64,000 nucleotides of DNA, taken from NCBI GenBank assembly GCA_010279815.1, contig QEOQ01000141.1:1054096-1118095 (forward strand). The letters run 5' to 3'. Within the stretch, counting starts at the first letter, position 1. Every line of letters begins with the position of its first letter. Source of the stretch: Brachionus plicatilis. Taxonomy: Eukaryota > Rotifera > Eurotatoria > Ploima > Brachionidae. The translations under genes were made by a program, and so were the position numbers. Below the pieces are notes generated by a model. That model made no database searches and was not told the DNA's origin. It worked only from the letters and a program-made list of their open reading frames with translations. This document shows, in pieces, positions 11,396 to 21,500 of this stretch.

Positions 11396-11603
11396 AAACT
11401 TAAATGTACTAGTTGAGTCTTAATTTTTTTTGAAAAAACTAGTGTTGGTAATCGACTCCAATCGATTCATAAAATACAAGAATCGATTAATTTTTTTTAA
11501 TTGATTATTTAATCGACTTATTTTTTTTAGTTAACTAATAAATAATTTAATGATTAATGAATATTTTATCTCTAAATTAAAGCTAAATAAGCAAAAAATA
11601 TTT

Positions 11604-11717
11604 TAAAAATGGATACGTCTTGGTGCTGATATCGGTCTACCAGCATGCAATTGAAATGATTTGAAAGAAAAAAATTAAATTATTAATTATTTTATTTTAT
11701 TAAATTCTAATGGTATT
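11604..11717 (+). pseudogene. Captured copy of the amylase 3' end inside the hAT-like element
   Basis: This stretch matches 8403-8522, the last codons and 3' flank of the amylase gene, over more than 100 bp. The common run GGTGCTGATATCGGTCTACC is followed by an almost identical A/T-rich 3' flank ending in TAAATTCTAATGGTATT. Relative to the gene, the copy lacks 12 bp (GCCCGTTTCCGG, in frame) and has two extra bases at the stop region, so the stop codon TAA is lost there. Confidence 0.9.
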
Positions 11718-12374
11718 AGATCGACTAATTTTTTTAATTAACGATTTTTAAATCAACTAATTTTCAATGAATAAACAAATATAATGAATAAATAAAATAC
11801 ATAAGTATGTTACTGTCAATTTTTAAAATGACTTGGCAAATAATAAAATTTTTTTTTTTTCTTTGACCAGGCATTTTAAAAATTGAAAAAAAAAATCAAA
11901 TTAACTAACGTAATATAGCCATATTGGGTGACCTTTTTTTTTTTTATTGCTTTTTCGGATAGATCTCTACTCGAGGATCACGAATCTGAACCCCCAATTT
12001 ACCCCAAAATTTCAAATCACCAAATTGCACCAAGTAGTTAAATATGTGAGGGCTAATTTGGTTAAATGGGTTAACTAGATTACCCCGAAATTGATCCAAA
12101 TTACCCCGGAAATTCACACAATTACACCGAAACCACACTCATTTACCCCAATACATCACCAAATTAGCCGTTTTTTAAAAAATTAAGATAGATAGAAGTA
12201 TAAAGTAATATTTTTGTTTTTTTTTTATTAATTTTCGACTCGTAAAAATGAAAGAAAAAATTAAAATTGATCTTCTTGGATAAATTAGAAACAATTGAAT
12301 AAGAAAAATGTTAATTTAAAAACAAAACGAATTTAAAAACAATTTTTAGAAATTAAACAAGAAAATTTTCTTAG

Positions 12375-12700
12375 AATTTTTACTATTAGCATTCAGCACA
12401 TACAAATTCTAGTGTTTGATTCTTTTTTATTATACTAGGAAAACAATTGAAACAGCACCAATTCGAACAATTTTCACAAGTTTGCCACTTGTGTGAACTT
12501 ACAATCGTAATATCGTAATATTGATTTATTTCTACCATTTAAATGGTTAAATAACGTTTGTCGTGGAATTCCATAACGTTTTGCAGCTTGAGTGGGATTC
12601 ATTTTTTTTTTTTACAGCTTTTAAAGCTGACTTTAAGTGTTTTGATTTATAATTTTTTGGCTTAGCTTCATAAGAGCGTGGCATTTTTCTTAAAGAAATG
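12375..12700 (-). pseudogene. Transposase relic: psq-type helix-turn-helix joined to a C-terminal zinc finger
   Basis: On the minus strand the reading begins with ATG and MPRSYEAKPKNYKSKHLKSA, a Pipsqueak-type (HTH_psq) DNA-binding start. After a frameshift in a run of A it continues as AAKRYGIPRQTLFNHLNGR, the second half of the same fold. Soon after, WQTCENCSNWCCFNC...CAEC and a stop form a PHD-like Cys cluster as found at the C-terminus of related transposases. The whole catalytic middle is missing, so this is an internally deleted derivative. It lies in the inner unit of the hAT-like element. Confidence 0.6.
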
Positions 12701-13647
12701 AAACAAAAGAAAGAAATTTTTTTGTGTTTTTTTAAACTTTTTGACGCTGTATTTAAAATATTGCAGTCGTTTTTCACTTTTTTTAGCACGCATTTTTTAA
12801 TAAAACGCTCTAATTTGTTTCTCTAGACTTCAAGAATATGTTTTTTAAATAAAATTTTGCATAGTAACAAAAAAAACGTCTTATAAATATTTAAGGGGTA
12901 AAAGAGTTAAAGTGGTTAAAATTTGGGGTAATTTTGTTAAAAACCGGGGTAAATATGGTAACTTATTTAACCGTTTTACCCCTAAAAATAACCCATTTAG
13001 AATTTGGCTTCAAAAAAAAAAATTTTTTCTTTCTGTCTCTTAATTTTAAGTTGTTACTAGTTGGTCTTAGCAATGGTTAAATAATTTTGCAAAATCTCAT
13101 TTTGAACCGAAGTTATCGCGCGTAAATCAAATTATACTTTTGATTGATTTTCACCAGTTTTTCGAACTTGATCGATTTTAAGACGAATGGTATACAAACG
13201 AAAAATAAAAACTATATATTTGGATTCCTTGAGTTGTTAGCTACTTAGAATGATACTTCGTTTCTCTCTTGGATGTATAGTTCTCGTACAATTTCACAAA
13301 ATAAAAGTTCTCCCCCAATTAACCAATTAAATAATTACCCCATCTTACGTTAATTTTTAATGTTTTTACCTAAAGTTAACTGCAAAGTTTAAATTTTTTC
13401 CGCGCAAAATTTTGTTTTCATTTATAAAAAAATTAGTTAAAATTTAAATTTTACAAAAATTAAACAAAACGCTTAATTAATAATTAAATGTATCAAATTT
13501 TTTATTGAAAAATATTCCTATTTCAATTCAAGCCAAACTTAAACTCAGCTTTTCGAAAAGAGAATCTCCAAAAGAGAAATTAGTCAATTAAAGTTAGTTG
13601 ATTATTGAATCGCTTATTGATAATCGATTACCAACACTGGAAAAAAC

Positions 13648-14828
13648 AGAGTTTAAATTTTACTGAAATTAAACTTCATTTTTATTGATTTTTAAATATT
13701 TCTTTAATGAAAAAAATAAAATAAGAAAATGTATCAAAAATAATGCTTTTAATTGAAAAATTTGTGCTGCTTTAGCTTTCAATTGAATTACTTAAATAAT
13801 AAAAAAAAAATATTAGTCATTGGTCTCATCATTATTAAAGTCATTCGGATATCAATCACCTAAACAGTTTCAAAATCTTTGGTAATAAATAAAAAAAGTT
13901 TTCTTGCATTCTAACAAAAAAATCCATTTAATATGAAAAATTCGGTGTTTGAGCTTTTTTTTTTGAGAATTATGTCGTCTATTACACATCGTACTTTTTC
14001 ATTTAATTTAAAATTTTTCAAATTTAAAAGATTAGACTTAAATTTTTCTCTTCTTTATTTTCATTAAAATTATTTTTTTACTAAAAGAAAATATTAATTA
14101 TAAAAAAGCAATCTTAAAAGTTGTACACTTAAGTGCGCTTTTAAATTATTGTTTATTTTTGTTGATAAAAAATACATTTTAATTGCAAAAATCAAAATGA
14201 ATGAATGTCATTCTTTAATTATCTATCCAATAACTAGTTTAATGATCTAATTATCTATAAAATAATTAGTTTATGATCTAATATTAGAATAACCTATTTT
14301 ATTAGTATTTAAAGTTGATCCTTTTTATATTATTTAACTCCAATAAATATTATTTAAACATCTTACTCTTTCCTTAACATGTGTGTAACACTCTTTTTTA
14401 AAGGTTTTAGTCTTACATGGTATCTAGTCTAGTTGATGGCCTATGATTTATTTATTTATTAATTGAATTATCCTCATATTAGGAGAAATAAATTTTAAAA
14501 TAATTTTGAAAGAAAAATAAAAATAAAAAAAATTTCTAAATAAAAAGATGATAAATTTTTATTTAATAAATATCTGGGACAAAACCCGAGAATTCGTCCG
14601 AATGGCAATTAAAATTTGTCTAAAATAACCTGTCGAAAATTACTCTGTATAGTTGTACCTGTCTGTACAATTAGGCTGCACTTGAAGCGGTTTAATAAAA
14701 ATTTATGCATAACTTAAATTGAAAACTTTCAAAAAATTTAGTCTTTATTTCCATAATGGTTCTATAAGTATAATTTACAAAGATCACATTTTTAGAAAAA
14801 TCTAACTGGATTCTACAAAAAATCTTTT
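13648..14828. other. Intergenic, with LINE tail and a dispersed-repeat copy
   Basis: No gene is visible. At about 14450-14495 an (AAAT)n tail next to TCTCCTAATATGAGGATAA on the minus strand matches the block at 414-475. At 14700-14815 lies the second copy of the repeat found at 8625-8755. The rest is AT-rich without recognisable content. Confidence 0.5.
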
Positions 14829-15494
14829 CTATAAAGGTGATTTATCTTCTAATTCAATTATGAAATTCCATTCTTCATCGGAAATTCCTTGTACCGAAAG
14901 TCTGGAACGCGTAAACAAGGACAAATTAGCTAAAGGTCCTCCATTTTTTTTATGCATCAAATGATATTGCTTCAGCTCATTTAACGAAATAAATCGTTTT
15001 AAATCTCTGTCAAACTGGACGTCAACCATGTACCACTTTGGGTTATTAATATCGCTTTTTGGATCAAAATGAGCATCGTTTTTGTCAAAGGCAGTAAAAT
15101 CAGGATACGATTCTCTACATATAGTCATCAAAGCTACAAGACCTGGTGTTTTACAATTGCTGTGATAAAAAAATGCCTTATGTCCAAGTTTCATAGCTTT
15201 CATATGATTCCTCGCCTCATAGTTCCTGACACCATCCCAATGGGTTATTTTATCTTTGGAAGCCTTTAGGTCTTCAACTCCAAATTTCATTTCAAAACCA
15301 TTCTCTATCCGGCTCTCAGGCTCGGACTTCATCAACCAATGCCGATACTCAATCTCTTCTTTTTTGGCTTTTTTATCTACATTTTTGTCAATAGTAGCTA
15401 ATTTGGAAGAAAGTGTACCTTTAATTACATCTTCTTTTGCCAACGTATTTTCCTCTAAATCATTTTTGCGTTTTCGAGTTAGTCGTTTAGACAT
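14829..15494 (-). CDS. THYN1: THYN1-like EVE-domain protein
   Basis: A single-exon gene of 221 residues. The EVE domain is a PUA-like fold that binds modified nucleobases in DNA or RNA; THYN1 is its conserved nuclear member in animals, with no settled biochemical role. The basic N-terminus (SKRLTRKRKND) looks like a nuclear localisation signal. The domain begins at about residue 52 with HWLMKSEPESR and continues with FGVEDLKAS, WDGVRNYEARNHMKAMKLG, AFFYHSNCK and GLVALM, all hallmark blocks. It ends near LFTRSRLSVQGISDEEW. The ATG at 15494 is the first in frame after a stop. It lies only 80 bp behind the Dicer stop codon on the same strand, which raises the possibility of joint transcription. 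Confidence 0.93.
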   Translation of the reverse strand: MSKRLTRKRKNDLEENTLAKEDVIKGTLSSKLATIDKNVDKKAKKEEIEYRHWLMKSEPESRIENGFEMKFGVEDLKASKDKITHWDGVRNYEARNHMKAMKLGHKAFFYHSNCKTPGLVALMTICRESYPDFTAFDKNDAHFDPKSDINNPKWYMVDVQFDRDLKRFISLNELKQYHLMHKKNGGPLANLSLFTRSRLSVQGISDEEWNFIIELEDKSPL

Positions 15495-15574
15495 TTTAAA
15501 AATATTAATAAAACTTTATTTTAATTTTTAAATTAGAAATTTTTTAAAAAAAAATTGGTTTTTTAACTTAAAGT

Positions 15575-18500
15575 CTAAAAAAAAATAACTTTTGTATCGC
15601 TGTATTTAACAACTGCTTTTTTGCATGCTATTATTTTAGCAATGTTTTTACTTCGGCCGGATCCATTAAAAATTTCACCATCAATAGTTAATTCGGCTTC
15701 GAATGTTTTCTCTGTTTCATCACTACTTTTAGGATACTTGAAGGAAATTTGAGATTGTGGTTTTAATTGATGTAATGCTTTGATGGGTGAACATGGAATG
15801 TTATTTTTGAAGGCAGCTTTAAATTTTCAAATTATTTAGATTAAGAAAACAATTAAAAATTCAAACCAATATAAGGCTTCAACATCTTGAAATAAACTTC
15901 CCAAACTGTCTGCAAATTCAAATTTGAGTCCAAATAAATAGCGCCAGCAACTGATTCAAATATGTCGGCCAAGAACTTGGGCGATTCAATTTCATAGTCA
16001 TCACTTTTTAGGTCTTCAGGCTAAAAATATAAAACACATTTTTAAAAAATTTTTTTCAAAATTAATTCAAAATATCATAATAAACGAAAATTAATCAAAA
16101 AAAATGTAAGTTTTCTATTTTTGATTTAAAAAAAACTACAAATGCTTATAAATGAGGCATATTGAAGTTTAGGATCAAAAAAATCAGATCAAATTGTATT
16201 TTTTTTTTATAACTTTTGAATGGTACTTGATTAAATCTCTCTGCAAAATGCTAAATAATGCAAAATACATGCTGAATATTGTATGAGGCTCTGCAAAAAC
16301 TCTGCATTTAAATTGCGCAGTCAAATTAAATACTTTTTAATGGCGTGCATTTTGCTGCAAAATGCAGAGTTTTTGCAGAGACTCATACAATATTCAGCAT
16401 GTATTTTGCATTATTTAACATTTTTCAGAGAGACTGAATCAAGTACCATTCAAAAGTTATAAACAAAATACTATTTGATCTGATTTTTTTTGATCCTAAA
16501 CTTCAAGATGCCTAAAAATGATCGATATTTGAAAAATAAAAAATTTAATTGGCGTTTAAAAAATCAATTATGGTTATTTTTTAAGAACCTTAATGTTAAT
16601 GAAAAGATTTACTAAAAAATGTAATTTCAAAAAAAATTTTATTTTTAGTTCACTTATATAAAATCTTAGAGGCATTTTGCATAAAAGTTGTGAACTACAT
16701 TTTTTCACAATTTCGTGATTTTTAAGCTGATCAACAACATTTTTTAATATTTTATTTTTTGAATTAATTTTCTTATAAAATTTCATCATCGCCAGAATTG
16801 GCATAAATGGAAAATAAACAATAATAATAATAAATATTTATTTTTTATTTTAATAGCTTTGCAGGCAGGTTGAAATGGAGCTTAGTCCTTCCTTTGAGCC
16901 GAATGCTAACAAGGTTTTGATTTTTTTTTTTAAATGAGATTTTTTTGAAATAATTAATAAAAATTAAAAAACGTCCGACTTTTGAGTATTAAGATAAATA
17001 TTTTTAAATTCTGTCAATTGATCTTACCGTTTCAGTTCCTAAATAAGCAGCATCTGGTGGATATAACTTGCATTCTGTAAGGTAGTCACCCAACTGAGAG
17101 AATATATCTTTGCTTAAATGTGAGAAGTATTCGTGAAAATTATGTTTGACTGACAGATGAGCAAAAAATTTGTTGTTGACCAAAGCCTGGCGAAGATCAG
17201 TTAGTTCACCTTGATATAAAAAAATTTAACAGAAAATAATTTTACTAAATTAATTCCTACCCGGAGAATGTTCTTTCTGGTCTTGAAATATGTGCTGGGT
17301 GACCAATATGTCCAAAACTGCATCACCTACCAACTCCAGTCTTAATTAAAAACAAAACAAATAACATTCAATTTTTAAAAATAACTAATTATCACTTTTG
17401 ATAAGAAGATGTATAAAAATTGTTAATATCAGACGGATGTGTAAAAGCTTGTAACAAATAAAACTTATTTTTAAATTCATAACCAATCGACTCTTCAAAT
17501 TTTATAAATTTATTTTTCAACTCTTCTATTTTGACATTGTTTGTTTGAAAAACTGCTGGTTCAGGCAAACTATATTCATCTGCCAAGTCAGCTATGCCAT
17601 TTTGATCCGAAATTTTAAAGCCTAGCCATTCAATAAACGCCTTGGCTGCATCAGTTCCCAATTGTATCAGATAAATTCCTATCAGAGCTTCAATACAATC
17701 TGCCATTGATTTATCAGACAATTTTGTTGTGTAAAATGAATTTTCATTGAAAATACTTTTGTCCAAATTTGGCGGGATCCAATTTTTCTGCGAATTAAAG
17801 TTATCCCAAACGATGTATTCATTTAGTTTTTTTTGGGCAGCCAATCTATACAAATAATTGTTGCTAACTCTGGCCGATTTAAGACTGACCATTCGGCCTT
17901 CGTTAATATTCGGAAAGTCATTGTAAATTTTCATGACCACAGTCAACTTGAGAAAACAATCACCAAGTATTTCATACCTTTCCAAGTCAAAGTTATCACA
18001 GGCAGATTTCAAAGTGACACATTGTAAAATGTTGAACATGTTCGGAAATTTAGCCTCATCTACTTGTTTTTTGATGATTAAATTTGGAATTTCTGACTGC
18101 AATAGTTGAGATTTTCGTTGATTATCACAAACTAAGGCTCGGGTCTCGTATTTTGGCTTTGGATCTAGCAGTTCACCAATTGATTCATCTTCGCTACTCG
18201 AATCCGAGTTAATTTCTTCATTTTTTTGCAAATTTTCTTCTATCTTGGTCTCCATGTCAGCACTATTTTGATTTATTCTGTTAAATTTAAAGGAATCGTC
18301 CCATGACAGAGCCACATTAGACAAAGATTCCAATTTCAATCTTTTCCTTAGTTCTTTTTCGATTTTCAATTGAAGTTTTCGGGCTTTTAAAAGGGAATCA
18401 AGTCTATAAAAAATGGCTGGAATCATGGAATAATTGAAGATGAGATCTTTTTTGACTGGCAAAATGTTCAGATGCTCCATGATTAAGAATATTTTGTAGT

Positions 18501-21500
18501 TGGTTTTTTTTTGATTCTTGGAAGCAAAATTTCCTCTTGGAATAAAGCTATTTCTTATCGTTTCATGCTGAACTTCCACCAAAGGTTGGTCATCAATTGT
18601 AGTTTTTAGGGCGTATTTTTTATCAAAATATTCCTTGAAGTCGGAAAATTCAAGTTTTTTATTTGGAAATGGACTCAGAGGAGTTTTACTTTGATCTATT
18701 TGTTTAATCGAAAAAAGCTGATTTCGATAGAGCCACAACCATTCTCTGATAGAATCAGGCTCATTTTCTTTTATTTGATTGTAAAATTCGTAAGCGTTGA
18801 GTTCATTTGGCAAAGAAGCCAAGTGTTCCCAGTCAATTTCGAATTTTTTCGGTTTTAAAATTACCAAAAGGGTTCCATAAACGGGATCATCAAAGTTTAA
18901 TTCAGCTTTAACTTTGAGAAGTTTTAAAATAATGGTAAAATGTTTTTTCAGAGTTTCATATTGATTCTCGTTCAGTTCGATTTCAACTTTTGTGTCCACA
19001 ATTACCACCGCATATTCAGTAGATTCATTGTACAATTTATAAATTGGTAAATTTGGTAGTTTTTTGGAGCTTAGAAATCCAAAATTTCTCTCCTTATTCA
19101 GCTTTTCATTCTGTCCAGGATTTTTTTCTAACACAAATATTGAATAAAGGTAGCTAACTTGATTAGGCATGGGTTTGTTGTCAGTCAATTCATCAGCAAA
19201 CTAAAAGAAAACTTAATTAAATTTTTTTTTTTTTCAAAAATTAATTCAATTACCGAAGTTGTGTATTCTCGTTTTAGTTTTCTGCTTCCCACCTTTTTGC
19301 CCATTTTAATGTCCTCTTCGAAATGATCTTTTAAGTTGTAGTGCGGACTGAGCCAATCTTCTTTGCTAAGTATTGTAAGATTCTCCGCCAGTTCACCTAA
19401 TTTTTTTTCAAACTAAATGTTGAAGAGACAATTTCTATCATTTACCTGCTTTGTCTAGTTCTATGCACATTTTTAAAGCAGCGTCCATCTTAGCCCATTT
19501 CTTTTTTTCAAAATTATCACTCTGAAAAATAATTCTAGTTTAAATTTTAAATGAATTAAATACCTTAATGTTAAGCTTTAAAGCAAGGTTTTGAAATTTT
19601 GATGTGGCTTTCAAAAACATGGTTGTGAAATTTTAATGAAATGAAACTTAGAGCGTCAAGAAATTTTTAAAATAAGCTCAATAGTTTTATCAAAGCAATA
19701 AGAACATTTATGCGCACAACATTTTCCTAATTTATTTTAAACCTATTCGTTTAGTTAGAATTTAAAAATTATAATTCTCAAAAGATAAAAAAAAAATAAT
19801 ATCTTTAAAAATATTGTACCTGAATAGTTTTGTTTATTACCGAATTGGGAGGCAAACGCAAACGACACCTGAATACATTAGTTTCGTTGATGACAAGAGT
19901 GTCATCGGAATATAAAGGGTACAAAACACCACATGCATTATTTTCCAAAGATGAGCAGTATCGATTTATCAAGTCAATTGCTTTTGTACAAGTTATCCTA
20001 CAATTTCCTTTTATGTAAGGCTTAATTCTCAAATCAAGCTTGTCCAACTCGTCTTGTTCAAAAAAGTAATCATCTATGTTCTCTTTGGCTACCCGTTTCT
20101 CTAAGTCCTTAAATGAATCATTTAAAAAAAAAAATTTAAAACAAAAATTTATTACATCTTCTATTTCTTTGTAGCCATCCAAATCTGGATCATTTCCATT
20201 TATCATAATAACAAATAATGAATTTTTCGATCTAGCTCGACCCTAAATGGAAAAATTTTATAGACTAGCATAAATAACCAAAATATTGTAATATATGAGT
20301 TTATCTTGGTGCCCAAGAATTAATCATCTATAAATTTTCTTTTGAAAAGAGATGATCTAGGTAATAATATTAAAGGGTGATCGCTTCAAGAAACTCAAGT
20401 TTTTTTATCTTCTGTGATTCAGTTCTTTCTCAAAATATTTAATTAAATTCAAATTACTCCTCAAGGACTATCGTTTGACATTTATTTTTAGGACATAGAT
20501 TATTTTTTAGAATAGATGGTAACACTATTTTTTTAAATATAAAAGTTACAATCTTTTTTTTTTCAATACATAGAAGATTGAGCTAATGCATTTAAAAATT
20601 AACCGTCTAATGGACGATGTTAAAATATAATTCAAGTTGATAATAAATTAAAATAAGAGATTAAATTTTAATTTCCTCAAAATGTAACCTTCATCTTTAA
20701 TTTTTTTTTCAAAATAAAAAATAAATACAAAATTGACATGTTGAATTAATTTTACAGTTTTTTACGAAAATTCACCTAAAAGCTTAAAAAAAAAGATTTT
20801 TTGACACTTTTCAAAAGAAAGAAAAAACATAATATTCATATTATATTTATATTCATATTCCTTTTTTCTGTTGAACAATTATTAAAAAATTGGAATCGTT
20901 TACGGATTTCTTAAATGTATTAAAAACTATTTTCAAAAATTTCCATTATTTTTACAATTTTTCTTAAATTAACTATAATTTCAAATTTTATTTTATTTAT
21001 GCTAAAACTAAAAGTTCAAAATGAAAATAAAAAGTTTATTTTGATCCTTATAGTATCTACCAGAAAAAATATATTAATTGACAAAGTAAAATTTTTGATT
21101 TTTATTCAAATTTAAGATTTTAAAAATGTCCAAAACATGTTAAATGCCCAATTGTGTTTAATTTCGTTTTTATCATTTTTCTCAAGTTAAAAATATAAAA
21201 GCTTTGAAATTTTAGGAAGAAAAGAAGATTCTTTTTTAAATTTATTTTCCGGATTATAATTTTAACTGCTTTAATCACTTTTTAAATCTGAAATTTGATC
21301 AAAAATTTTAATTTGCCAATTTTTATAATATTAATTTTTTTTAACTGAGGACTTTATAGTTTTTAGTGAAAAATACTCTGTTTAATCAATATGTGTACAG
21401 ATTTGCTATTTGCAATATTTCTTTTTTGATATAAACTTAAGGCATCAAATACATTCTATAAATAATCACAAGTTGCACTATAATATTTAAATTGCACTAT

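Larger units (their letters stand above)
11440..13639. mobile_element. hAT-like transposon with 8-bp target-site duplication, carrying captured and nested sequences
   Basis: Terminal inverted repeats are AGTGTTGGTAATCGA on the left and TCGATTACCAACACTG on the right. The 8-bp sequence GAAAAAAC flanks the element on both sides (11432-11439 and 13640-13647), a perfect duplication of hAT length. Near both ends there are repeated TCGATTA/TAATCGA motifs. Inside are a copy of the amylase 3' end (about 11604-11717) and an inner unit with inverted TTACCCC/GGGGTAA arrays (about 11990-13003) that contains a psq-like transposase remnant. No hAT transposase is visible, so it is non-autonomous. Confidence 0.8.

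Noticed and set aside
11944..12138. 64-codon open frame (FRGNL repeats) on the minus strand
   Set aside because: The peptide repeats mirror the TTACCCC array; not a gene.
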